A stretch of DNA of 64,000 bases from positions 124,564,381 to 124,628,380 of the forward strand of contig CM061229.1 in NCBI GenBank assembly GCA_030844895.1, given 5' to 3'. A model generated the notes under the pieces. It did no database searches and was not told the DNA's origin. It worked only from the letters and a program-made list of their open reading frames with translations. The first letter of the stretch is position 1; each line of letters opens with the position of its first letter. This DNA comes from Ambrosia x helenae. Taxonomy: Eukaryota > Streptophyta > Magnoliopsida > Asterales > Asteraceae. The translations under genes were made by a program, and so were the position numbers. Of the stretch, positions 23,621-32,888 are shown piece by piece.

Positions 23621-23670
<50 letters not shown>

Positions 23671-23674
<4 letters not shown>

Positions 23675-24357
23675 TAGGGATCCTAAGAGAACCAACCCCT
23701 ATTTGAGAACTGAGAGAACCATTCTAGGCCACACATTTCATATAAAGGCAAAAAATTTTATTTATTTATTTATTTTTTTTGCATCAATCGCACATTTTTA
23801 TGCAAGATTTTTTTTTTCATTTATACATATATGTATATAGCAGTTATACATATGTGTATATAGCAATTATACTTATGTGCATATAGCATTTTTCAGCTAT
23901 ACATATGTGTATATTTCAGTTATACATATGTGTATATTGCTATAGGGTAGGGATCCTAAGAGAATCAACCCCTATTTGAGAACTGAGAGAACCATTCTGG
24001 GCCACACATTTCAAATAAAGGCAATATATATATATATTGCATTAATCGCACATTTTTATGCAAGAATTTTTTTTATTTTTTAATTTTTTTTTCATTTATA
24101 CATATGTGTATATAGCGTTTTCAGCTATACATATGTGTATATTTGAGTTAAACATATGTGTATATTGCATTATACAGATGTGTATAATCCAATTATACAC
24201 ATGTGCATATTGAAAAAAAATAAAAAAAAATCCTGCATATAAAGCAGCGATTAAAGCAAAAAAAAAAAAAAACAATTTTTTTTGCCTTAGAGAAAATCTG
24301 TGGTCTAGAATGGTTCTCTCAGTTCTCAAATTGGGAAAAAGTTCTCATTTGAACCAA
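23671..24357. mobile_element. Family M foldback elements, one partial and one full copy
   Basis: The first copy (23671-23940) has only the left half. The second (23942-24357) runs from TAGGGTAGGGATCCTAAGAG to an inverted end GGTTCAAATGAGAAC. Both start with AACTGAGAGAACCATTCT and GGCCACACATTT and hold repeats of ATACATATGTGTATA. Simple A/T runs fill the middle. Bounded by (TA)n. A further copy in opposite orientation lies at 25036-25507. Confidence 0.8.
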
Positions 24358-24371
24358 TATATATATATATA

Positions 24372-25004
24372 TATATCCAATCCGATTAATCCCTAATCGT
24401 TACCCCACCAGCCGACTAGTGCCTAGCGAGTTCTACAACATTGTATAAGTAAATAACTATGTAGTGATAGAAATTATATAACCTATAAACTAGCAAAAGA
24501 CAAAGACTAAAACTCTGGTTGTAAAAATCGCGATTTATCATCAATTTATCGGTGATTAATCACCGATTAATCAGTGAATAATCGCAAGTCCTCACTTTAC
24601 TAATTAACTTTGGGCTTATCACTTAATTAATCGATGTCGGTCCAGGGTTGTAAAAATCACAATTAATCACCGATTAGTCGGACCAAATGGTCAGAGTCGG
24701 ACCGAAAAACTCAAAATTAGCTCAAAATGAATTTGAACGGGTCAAACTAGAGCAAATCGATCTAATAAATCAAGTTCTTACCTCAAAATTGGATGATAAT
24801 CCATAATTTAGAACCAAAATCGATGAAACTCCCTAAACCCTAGTTGCGTCCGATGGTTCCGTATGATGAAAGAAGAAAATGGGGAGGAAAAAATGAGATA
24901 TGGTGAATGATAGAGGTGATTAAGGTCATTTAAGTTTAGTTATTTTATAATTTAACCCCTCTCCATATTCACTAGTCTATATTTGACCCATAAACTTCTA
25001 AATA

Positions 25005-25011
<7 letters not shown>
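24372..25011. repeat. Right tip of MITE copy 1, a spacer, and left part of MITE copy 2
   Basis: 24372-24443 is the right tip of copy 1. Copy 2 begins near 24513 with CTGGTTGTAAAAATCG and shows a second start-like GGGTTGTAAAAATC at about 24649, so its 5' end is duplicated or two copies are fused. It then follows the reference element to the TA tract. Confidence 0.75.
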
Positions 25012-25035
<24 letters not shown>

Positions 25036-25039
<4 letters not shown>

Positions 25040-25114
25040 GATTTGGTTCAAATGAGAACCTTTCCCCAAATTGAGAACTGAGAGAACCATTCTAGGCCAC
25101 ACATTTCTCTAAGG

Positions 25115-25149
<35 letters not shown>

Positions 25150-25498
25150 AAAAATCGCTGCTTTATATGTAAGGAAAAAAATTGTTTTTTATTTTTTTTG
25201 TATTTTTTTTCCAGTATACACATATGTATAACTGAAATATACACATATGTATAGCTGAAAAATGCTATATACACACATATATATAATTGCTATATACACA
25301 TATGTATAATTGACATATACACATATGTATAAATGAAAAAAAATTCAAAAAAATAAAAAAAAAATTCCTTGCCTAAAAATGTGCGATTAAAGCAAAAAAA
25401 AAAAAAAAATTATTATTATTTTTTTTTGCCTTCATATGAAATGTGTGGCCCAGAATGGATCTCTCAGTTCTCAAATAGGGGTTGGTTCTCTTAGGATC

Positions 25499-25507
<9 letters not shown>
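25036..25507. mobile_element. Family M foldback element, inverted copy
   Basis: Left end GGTTCAAATGAGAACC and right end inverted TAGGGTAGGGATCCTAAGAG, the reverse of the copy at 23942. The arms share AACTGAGAGAACCATTCT (one change on the right) and GGCC. The interior has repeated TATACACATATGTATA words. About 470 bp, flanked by (TA)n. Confidence 0.8.
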
Positions 25508-25534
<27 letters not shown>

Positions 25535-25543
<9 letters not shown>

Positions 25544-26147
25544 ACAACAAAAACAACCATACCCAGTAAATCCCACAAATAGGAAAACTATTGGTAGGGT
25601 CTGGGGAGGGTGGGATGTAGGCAAACCTTACTCCCATCCCTAGGGATAGAGAGGCTGCTTCCAAGGAGACCCCCGGCTCTAAACAGGAAAGACTGAGTAT
25701 ATATAAAATAAGACTACCAAGTACCAACAATCTAGTAAGTGGTGAAAAAAATAACATGACAGACAAAAGAACATATATAACATGGTACACAACATATATG
25801 CAAGCATTGTTACTAACACAAAACAAGTCCAACGGAAAGGTGGACAATCCCTAAGAATCCTTAGCTTTAATTCTACGTCTCCACGAACTCCTATCTTGGA
25901 CCATGTTCTCAGAGAGGTGCAACTCTATCAAATCGTGTTCAATACGCTTATCCCATGTCAACTTAGGTCTACCTCTACTCTTCCTACCCTCAATAGTCAA
26001 CGCTTCCACTACTCTAACTATTGCTGACGTCTGCCTTCTCCTCACATGCCCTAACCATCTCAATCTCCACTCCTTTATCTTCTCAGAAATCTTAGTCAAT
26101 CCTAACCTATCCCTAACAAGCTCATTTCTTATTCGGTCTAGCCAATC
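25535..26147 (-). mobile_element. RTE-clade LINE, 3' end fragment
   Basis: The - strand frame 26099-25851 reads RLRWLGHVRRRQTSAIVRVVEAL and GRPKLTWDKRIEHDL, the conserved C-terminal block of plant RTE reverse transcriptases, and ends at TAG near 25851. The 3' UTR includes GAGGCTGCTTCC and ends GGGTATGGTTG with a short TTG-type tail at 25535-25555 instead of poly(A), as expected for RTE. Truncated at 26147. Its 3' region resembles the tails of the SINE-like copies at 42115 and 58597. Confidence 0.85.
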
Positions 26148-26254
26148 CTAAATTTAGAAAAATATATGTAAAAATCTAATACAATTAATCCTGATTAATC
26201 CCTAGTCGGTACCAACCGTCCGAACTGCGCTAGCGAGTTTTACAACACTAACTA

Positions 26255-27780
26255 AGATTGAAGTTTAGATCGATCTTGTGCTGTAAGTTGTGAAATTGAT
26301 CACGAATCGAGTATACGGGAGCTTGATTTTGTTGGCCCAGACAATAAGATCAAACATGAACACGAGATATTCGAGGGACGAACCCGCAACTCTATCTATT
26401 CAACTAAACGGACTTAATGAACTTACAAGCAAATGGACAAAAAAAAACAATTACCTAAACACATATTTATACTAAAATAATCATATTAATCCTACTCTAA
26501 TACTACTACCAATTATAATATAATACTAACCTCACATCATTATCTCTAGTAATTAATCAAACTAGATAATTCTAAATATTTAAATAATTAATTAAGTACT
26601 AATTAATTAAACTCTTTACTTTGTCTCCTTCAACTTTCAACTTATACAACTTTTAGGATTAACTTTCAACACGTGAAAAAGGACATATTATTAGATTGAC
26701 GCAGAAACTATTAACTTAAATTTAATACTTTTATCCAACTTTTATAATGAACAAGCGTTACAATTTTTTTAGGAGAGGTTGGTAATTACCCCAACTTTTA
26801 TACGCGTATACAGTATACTATTTTTCTTTTAGTCCTTTTACGTGTGGTGAAGCTTGACCCGAAACTTCGGGGGCGGAAATCACTAGTTTTGGGGGATCGA
26901 AACCGTATATATCAAAAAAATTCTATACGAATACTATATAATGGGAACTTATGAACGAAAATTCGGGAGGTCGGTTGCCCCTCCCCGCCCTTTAAAAGCT
27001 ACGCCCATGGTGATATTTAAAATTGGAAAATTTGAAATTTTAGAAACTAAAAATGAACCCATTAAAAATATATTATTTTCTTATGCTTTCGAAAAACCAA
27101 TTTTTGTAAATTGTGACTTTCGGTTTCATTTTTTTATTCTCTTAATTTAGGACCATACAAGTCAAGCTTTAAGCTTATAAATATTTTCTTGCCCATACCT
27201 TCCTTTAATTCCCTTTTACTACGCAACTTCATATCATTCCTTGAAAACGAAAATAACAAATAAAAACATACTAAAAATACTACATTAAGTAGTAACTAGT
27301 ATTTTAATATGGTTATTTTACACTAAAATAATCATCAATTAGCATGTTTGACCCGTTAAATTAAATCGGGTTTATACAATCAAATCAAATAAAAAAAAGT
27401 AAAAAAACTTTAACATCGTTAATTTAAGTTACACATTCAAACTATTTGTAAACCTAACCTAACCGAACCGACGGTTTGTATACTCCTCCATTAAGGCTTC
27501 TTCCACAGTCTTGTCATGATAACGCACTTGACGAAAGAGCTTTACAAACCATATTGAATCAGATACAAACCGGCACTAAAACAAACAAATCATTTTTTCC
27601 TCAAAAACTGGTTTTTAAACCAAGTTGTTTTAAGCAAAAACCGATTTTGACCTTCTTTAACTAAAACCGAACCGGTGTTGGCCACAAACCGGTTTTATGC
27701 ACTAAGTAGTAAGTATTGATGTGTTATAAATTTGATTATCAACAAATAATCTCTCGGAAGAAAAATGCATCCTTGATGTT
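26255..27780. other. Intergenic, upstream of the HD-Zip gene
   Basis: No gene. AT-rich with one GC-richer patch (26850-27010) of unknown nature. The stretch 27440-27700 has repeated AACCGG/ACCGG words seen again near 55600, a frequent low-complexity plant sequence. Confidence 0.6.
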
Positions 27781-27781
27781 C

Positions 27782-27790
27782 TTATATACC
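27782..27790 (+). promoter_or_regulatory. Probable TATA box of the HD-Zip gene
   Basis: TTATATACC lies about 30 bp ahead of the (CT)n tract that begins the presumed 5' leader. Placement is by sequence only; the transcription start was not observed. Confidence 0.55.
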
Positions 27791-27815
27791 CCATCAAGTC
27801 CTTCTCCCCACACAA

Positions 27816-27817
<2 letters not shown>

Positions 27818-27896
<79 letters not shown>
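27818..27896 (+). repeat. (CT)39 microsatellite in the 5' leader of the HD-Zip gene
   Basis: About 79 bp of pure CT, with a second short CT run near 27935. Pyrimidine-rich leaders are frequent in plant transcription factor genes. Its length is likely to be polymorphic. Confidence 0.95.
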
Positions 27897-27899
<3 letters not shown>

Positions 27900-27964
27900 C
27901 ACACAAACACACTCACTCACTCACATTCTATCATCTCTCTCTCTCTCTAAAACAACACATTTAC

Positions 27965-27994
27965 ATGGTTTTCATAACCCAAATCAGCTTGTGA
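27965..27994 (+). promoter_or_regulatory. Upstream ORF 1 in the HD-Zip leader
   Basis: ATG to TGA, nine codons plus stop (MVFITQISL). It ends four bases before the second uORF starts. May act as a decoy start; no conservation known to me. Confidence 0.5.
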
Positions 27995-27997
27995 TAC

Positions 27998-28087
27998 ATG
28001 GGCGTGATCTCTCTCTACCATCACATGCTTGTAATTCTAATCACTTGCTTTTTTAGGCACAAGCCCAATTTCCCACTCATCATCTAA
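27998..28087 (+). promoter_or_regulatory. Upstream ORF 2, probable conserved-peptide uORF of ATHB1-type genes
   Basis: A 29-codon uORF that begins MGVISLYHHMLVILI and ends at TAA, 66 bp before the main ATG. Arabidopsis ATHB1 is known to carry a conserved peptide uORF (CPuORF33) that represses translation of the main frame. Position, size and the YHH-containing hydrophobic start fit that class, but I compared from memory only. Confidence 0.65.
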
Positions 28088-28153
28088 CTTTGACCCATTT
28101 TTATTTAAAAAAAAAAAAGTCAAATTACAACTTCAAGAAAATCATAAAAACCA

Positions 28154-29660
28154 ATGGAGGGTGGAATCATGTTTGAAGCTTTACTCCAAAACCAAAGACT
28201 TAACTTTTCTTCTAATGGGTTTGATTCTTCATGGGCTCCCAACTCCCTTCATGGTAAATATAACAATTCTATACACTTTTAATCAATTATTATCATAAAA
28301 CAATATAACTCAGTAACATATGTTACTAATATGGTTTACATATGTTACAGGAGACAAAACAAATACAAAGGAGTACAATTCCGATGAGGACTATGAAAAC
28401 TGTTACAAGCAACCTGAGAAGAAACGTAGGTTGACCGTTGACCAAGTTAAGTGTCTTGAAAAATGTTTTAAAGAGGAGAACAAGCTTGAACCAGAGAGGA
28501 AAAACCAGCTTGCAAAAGAGCTTGATTTGCAGCCTAGACAGGTTGCGATTTGGTTTCAGAATCGTCGAGCACGGTGCAAGACGAAACAGCTCGAAAAAGA
28601 CTACGAGATCTTGAACACAAGCTATGATAAACTTAAATTGGAATACGATTGCCTCCAGCAACACAATGAGAAATTGAAACAAGAGGTATGGATTATGATG
28701 GTAGTATTTGAATTTATATGTTTATAATAATAGTAATAGCGTTAGGATCAAATACAAACAACTGCCAATGATCTCCAGCCAGCTGGTTTGAAGTGGGAAG
28801 GTTTACCTCCTTGGATTTGAATCTCACGCTCCACCGAAAAAATAACCGCTTGGGTTTGAAAGGAGAAACCCGTGTGGTGCTATGAGATTCGATCCTGGGC
28901 ATTGGTCGCTTTGAAACACAGGATTTATCGCTGAAACACTACTCTCCAAAAAAAAAAAAATACAAACAACTTTGTTAGTTGTGAAGCATATGAAGCAAAA
29001 AAAAAAAAAAAAAAAAAAAAAGTGCGGTGACATTTTTGTAACTAGTTTAATTACGTTACAAGAATTTGAAGTAGAACAACTATTGCGCTACATTTTTAGA
29101 GTAACGTAATAATTGTTACACTACTTTAAAAGTGTAAAGTAAAGAATCACGCTAGTGAATAGTGATTCACACGTTAAAATACGTTTGTACTGGACCTGAC
29201 CTTAGTTATATGTTTATATGTTTTTAAATTCAATTTTTTTTGTCACTTATAGTTACAAATGCTCAAAGAAAAGTTACAACAAAAGGAGATATGGGAAAAA
29301 GATTCAATCCCAAATGAATTTCCCTCAAAAGAAATGGACTCAAATGTTCAAGAAACAAATCCAATTCAAACATGGAGTGATGAACCAAAAATGGTGATAT
29401 GCAAGCAAGAATACGCGAATTCGGTTTCAACAAAAAGCGACATAATCGATTCATATAGCCCGGAGGGGAACCATTCTTCATTTCTAGAGCCGTGTGATTC
29501 GTCAAACGTATTTGAGAACCAATCCGATTTTTCACAAGACGAAGAAGATAATCTGACCATTCTTAGGTGTCCGAAGATTGAATACGAGTCGTATATCGAC
29601 CCTAATGAGGGTTCTTTAGGATACCCTATTAACGATCAATCCTTTTGGCTTTGGCCTTAA
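28154..29660 (+). CDS. HD-Zip class I transcription factor, ATHB1/HAT5-like
   Basis: DNA-binding regulator, 280 aa from three exons: 28154-28253, 28351-28685, 29253-29660, all with GT..AG introns and frame kept. The homeodomain (about residues 57-112) has KKRRLTVDQVKCLEKCF, ENKLEPERK and the recognition helix WFQNRRAR. It is followed directly by a leucine zipper with Leu at 114, 121, 128, 135, 142 and 149, the fixed spacing of HD-Zip proteins. The acidic C-terminus ends SFWLWP, like the FW-W-P end of ATHB1. Residue 109 is Cys where family members have Trp (RARWK). The leader carries (CT)n and two uORFs; intron 2 holds a SINE. Class I members bind CAATNATTG-type sites as dimers in the nucleus. 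Confidence 0.95.
28764..28958 (+). mobile_element. SINE in intron 2 of the HD-Zip gene
   Basis: About 195 bp with a B-box-like GGATTTGAATCTC and a 3' A-run, bounded by a perfect 13-bp target duplication AATACAAACAACT (28751-28763 and 28959-28971). Same orientation as the gene. A second A-run at 28997-29021 is separate. The element is fully intronic and leaves both splice sites intact. Confidence 0.85.
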
Positions 29661-31154
29661 ATGTGTCTATTGGGGATGGGTGTTTGATCATGATTCCATT
29701 TGAGGGTTGTGTAGGGTAACCCTTTTGTTTTTTTTAACTAAAAATTTCCATTTGGTGGAAGGTTTATGATCAAGATTCTATATTGAGTGTTCATTGGAGC
29801 AAAGGGGTACCCTATCAATAACCTTTTGGTTGTTTCCTTAAAGTTTGCATTACATGTGATCAAAATCCCATTAAATGTCTAGGCATTGATCAATATTGAT
29901 CAATCTTTATTTAGCATCCTTTAATTCTCTTGTATTTAGAAATAGATGCCAATAAAATTGTCTTTTTTTATATATTTAACCATACACATCAGCCTTCATA
30001 TTTGAATAATTTTTTTTATATCAAATCGAATATTCTTGTACTATGTCATCTTATTTACTAATTTTAAAACTTAATATAAATAGAACGTTTCATTTTCAGT
30101 TTCAAGAAAGGGATAATTTAAACTTGCTTATAGTGTTATTATAAAGGTTTTGACTCTTAACTATAGTTATTATCATATAAATTAATATACATTTTTGGCA
30201 AATTTAAGGAAATTACCTAACATGTATACTTAACACTAATTAACAACTTATGCATGCATTACCCATTAAACTTATTGGTTCCATTTGAAATTGTGATATT
30301 CACAAGATATAAAATATGTATTTAAAATTTATGACTGTTGAAATTATTATAATATATATTTACAAGTTTATTTCAACTTTATCAAGACTTAAAAAAATAT
30401 TAAAGAAAAAACAACGGTTGGAAAATAGACTATTATATTATATGTTTGTCTGTTTGTTTAATGGTATATGACAGCACAGTTTTGAAATGTAGGGATCCTT
30501 CCATCTGAAAGGTCAAGTTCTATGAATGCTTCACTTGAATATATATATATTTTTCTAACAAAGAAAATGACATTTTGCCTAATAACCCTGTTCATTGTGT
30601 TGACGTTTTTGTTTTCAGTGAGTATTTAAATTAGTTCTTGAAATATTTATTGAAAAAAAATCTTGGCCGATGATTTAGACTTTTTTCTTTTTCTATTTCT
30701 TTTTAATCAGGTTATATTTTTATCTCCTGCAAATATTAGCATTGTTTTTCGTTTAGGTATACACAAATGTAAAAACTTATGATGAAGGTTTCTTTTTTTA
30801 TATATATTTAAATTATACTGCTGCTATAATTATACCAAAATTGATCATTTTCGGACAATAAACCTATAAAAGAAACATTGTTAGCTTTGTCATGTGATGT
30901 ACCCTTCAACATTGAAAGTGTAATTGTGTAAGTAGAAAAGGATCTCCCAATTTATGTGATAAGAGAGTTGTTGGTTTGACTGATCAACTACATTAAAAAT
31001 TGGCCTTCATTCTTTTTAGAAAACATTTGCGAAGGTAACAATTTCAGTAAGTGCGGGCATAAGTCTTTGGACTTACGTATTTGACTTAGTGTGCACGACC
31101 TATTTATTATCATATTATGCCTATGCAGGGCCGTCCTCGGTAACAACCCCCTCC
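29661..31154. other. Intergenic, 3' of the HD-Zip gene
   Basis: Contains the presumed 3' UTR (an AATAAAATTG signal-like word near 29950) and AT-rich spacer. No further gene. The last 30 bp before the virus (GCAGGGCCGTCC near 31127) recur inverted just right of it (GGCCCTGCC near 38863), so the virus may sit inside an older repeat. Confidence 0.6.
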
Positions 31155-31234
31155 AAGAATTTTTTCTACAATAGATACACATATGATCCCTTAACTCTTA
31201 AGGTTTCATTAAATCTTTCCGCAACATTCCGCAA
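31155..31234 (+). repeat. Left 80-bp terminal repeat of the viral copy
   Basis: Identical by eye to 38731-38810 over 80 bp, starting AAGAATTTTTTCTAC. It reflects the circular genome being opened with overlap, not an LTR. Confidence 0.9.
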
Positions 31235-31236
31235 CA

Positions 31237-31249
31237 TGGTATCAGAGCC
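31237..31249 (+). promoter_or_regulatory. Viral minus-strand primer binding site (tRNA-iMet)
   Basis: TGGTATCAGAGCC, complementary to initiator tRNA-Met. In caulimovirids this marks the conventional zero point of the genome and the start of minus-strand DNA synthesis. Confidence 0.93.
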
Positions 31250-31282
31250 AAGGCTTTAGATAAACAATTTTTTTAAAAAAAA

Positions 31283-32329
31283 ATGGAAGATATTACCATT
31301 ATAAAAACCGATTCTAAGGAATCTGATCAAATCACTGAAATTATAAGCTTCAGTGAAAACGAAAAAGGTTTTCAATCAGACTATATGATTAATTCAGATT
31401 GTTTAAACAAAATTAACAAGCTTAAGCTCAAGCTTGATAATAGGCACATTTTTAATCAGCCTAGTAATTTACGAAGTCTTGTTTCTAAAGCATTCTCAAG
31501 AACAAATAAAATCTTTTATTGCTATAATACTGAAGAACTTTCAGTTGACATAAAAGAAACTTCAGGAAGATGTTATTTACCACTCTTAACTAAAGGAGAA
31601 ATAGCAAAACGACTATTATCTATTAAACCTGAATTAAGAAAATCCATGAATATGGTACATATAGGAGCTGTAAAAATCCTTTTAAAAGCTCAATTTAGAG
31701 ATGGGATTAACTTTCCCATAAAAATGGCACTTGTTGATAACAGAATCATCAACAGACAAGATGCACTTTTAGGTGCAATTCAAGGAAACTTAGCTTACGG
31801 AAAATTCATGTTCACCGTATATCCTAAGTTTGCCTTACATCGAGATTCAAAAGATTTCGATAAAACCTTAAGTTTCATACATCAGTGTGAAAGAACTGAT
31901 CTTATGGAACCAGGGAACAAAGTTTTTACGATTAATTATTTAATTTCGTATGCTTTAACTAATAGTACTCATTCTATTGAGTATAAAGAAAAAGAAAAAA
32001 TATCCTTAGATGATATATTTTCAGAAATAGGTACTGTTGAAGGAAGTAGGTTCACCGAACCCTCACATGTACAAGAAAATTGGGCGATTAATATTGCTCG
32101 AGACAAACAAATTATGAGTTCTAGACCTAGATGTAGTTTCTCGGGAGATTCTTTAACACCAAAAGAATCATATTCTAGACCAAGACATAGTTTCTCAGGA
32201 CACTCCCTAACTTCAAGAGAAACTTGTCCATCAGAAATTCAACTGATGAGAACCATATCGTCTATGTCAAATAGAATAGATAAATATGGAGAACTCCTAA
32301 AAGAAGTCATAGGAAGTCAAAGTCCTTAA
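31283..32329 (+). CDS. Endogenous viral movement protein
   Basis: 348 aa, ATG 34 bp after the PBS, no internal stop. First ORF after the PBS and similar in size to caulimovirus movement proteins (about 330 aa). Such 30K-superfamily proteins form tubules through plasmodesmata. The central region (LPLLTKGEIAKRLL.., IHIGAVKI-like, GNLAYGKFMF) fits the family pattern from memory. The C-terminal part repeats an SRPR-SFSG-SLT motif twice. Identification is by position, size and these blocks; the catalytic type of check does not apply. Confidence 0.8.
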   Translation: MEDITIIKTDSKESDQITEIISFSENEKGFQSDYMINSDCLNKINKLKLKLDNRHIFNQPSNLRSLVSKAFSRTNKIFYCYNTEELSVDIKETSGRCYLPLLTKGEIAKRLLSIKPELRKSMNMVHIGAVKILLKAQFRDGINFPIKMALVDNRIINRQDALLGAIQGNLAYGKFMFTVYPKFALHRDSKDFDKTLSFIHQCERTDLMEPGNKVFTINYLISYALTNSTHSIEYKEKEKISLDDIFSEIGTVEGSRFTEPSHVQENWAINIARDKQIMSSRPRCSFSGDSLTPKESYSRPRHSFSGHSLTSRETCPSEIQLMRTISSMSNRIDKYGELLKEVIGSQSP

Positions 32330-32341
32330 ATTTAAATTAAT

Positions 32342-32676
32342 ATGTCTCTTGTCAGGATAGAAGAGCTAATTAAAGAATTAGCTAGCAAAATAGAAAGAGT
32401 CTCTACAAATGAAAATTTAGAAGCCATTGCGGCAAAAATTATTAAAGACGTTCTGAAAAACTTAAAGAAGTTTCTGAAAAACTTGATACAATTGAAACTC
32501 AAGAAGTAAATCTTGAAGAACATAAAGAAAAGAATTTTACCAAACTAAAAGGTTTTCAAAAATATTCTTTTCCTAATTTCAATGTAGTAAATCCTTCACT
32601 GGGAAGTTCTAAAAGTCCAAACGCTCTTACATGGCCCTTTGGATCAACTTCAAATGACAAACAGAAGTCAAATTAA
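32342..32676 (+). pseudogene. Viral virion-associated protein (DNA-binding), frameshifted
   Basis: ATG 32342 lies 13 bp after the movement ORF. The first about 35 codons are coiled-coil-like (EELIKELASKIERV), then the frame slips near 32450, and the rest, ending near LGSS..ALTWPFG and TAA 32674-32676, reads in another frame. The WPF-containing C-terminus matches the DNA-binding end of caulimovirus virion-associated proteins. In living caulimoviruses this protein sits on virions and is needed for spread. This is the only clear coding break in the viral copy. Confidence 0.8.
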
Positions 32677-32887
32677 AAATTCTTTCCAAAAGATTGAATT
32701 AGAAAAATCTAGACACTATTTTTTCATAGAAAGAAATAATCAAAGAATGATTGAGCTTCATACTGATTGGAGTATCCATCCGTATGATAAACTTAACGAA
32801 TTAACCGATTTACATCGAAAAAATTATATCTTAAAGAAAGATATACAAAAACTAAATGATATAAAAACTATTTTGTCTTGTGGATAA
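32654..32887 (+). CDS. Small ORF of unknown function between virion-associated and coat proteins
   Basis: 77 codons from ATG 32654, overlapping the end of the virion-associated frame and ending one base before the coat ATG. Charged, with an EKSRHYFFIERN stretch; no family recognised. Compact overlap spacing on both sides is typical of translated caulimovirid ORFs, so it may be real. It might alternatively be a displaced N-terminal part of the coat region. Confidence 0.45.
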   Translation: MTNRSQIKNSFQKIELEKSRHYFFIERNNQRMIELHTDWSIHPYDKLNELTDLHRKNYILKKDIQKLNDIKTILSCG

Positions 32888-32888
32888 A

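Larger units (their letters stand above)
20901..23629. mobile_element. Element E2, 2.73 kb, about 75-bp TIRs, carries gene fragments
   Basis: TIRs: left 20901-20980 and right 23551-23629 inverted. Both contain GAGAACCA, TTTAGGGAGAGAACCA, AGAACCAGTGTGAACA and a GGCATT..GTAAATAT tail. TA microsatellite on both sides. Six perfect copies of the palindrome ATGCACATGTGCAT lie inside (21174, 21218, 21504, 22212, 22431, 22557). Two exon-like segments occur on the - strand (22685-22867, 23247-23476). No transposase was recognised, so nonautonomous. Superfamily unknown. Confidence 0.8.
16927..24443. mobile_element. hAT-type MITE (copy 1) inflated by nested insertions
   Basis: The left part (16927-17325) and right tip (about 24373-24443) together match the uninterrupted 572-bp copy at 56860-57431: start CAAGGTTGTAAAAAT, the GATTAATCACCGATTAGTC block, and end GCGAGTTCTACAACATTG. 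The break falls in the TA-rich interior, at the same place where the uninterrupted copy has only ATATATATA. The intervening 7 kb consists of three element blocks (17344-20801, 20901-23629, 23671-24357) joined by (TA)n runs. No matching 8-bp flanks are seen for this copy. Confidence 0.85.
24513..26254. mobile_element. hAT-type MITE (copy 2) interrupted by family M and an RTE LINE
   Basis: Left part to about 25011, right part from 26148 (AATTTAGAAAAATATATG..GATTAATCCCTAGTCGGT..GCGAGTTTTACAACAC). Between them lie the M copy 25036-25507, a (TA)n run and the RTE LINE fragment 25535-26147. The break is at the same TA-rich position as in copy 1. Confidence 0.8.

Noticed and set aside
27702..27994. 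Open frames running through the CT microsatellite
   Set aside because: They are repeats of Ser-Leu or Arg-Glu dictated by the dinucleotide run; only the two leader uORFs are kept.
29021..29200. Similarity of GTGCGGTGACATTTTTGTAA to the MITE end at 60437
   Set aside because: Only one end-like word matches and no inverted partner was found, so no element is called.
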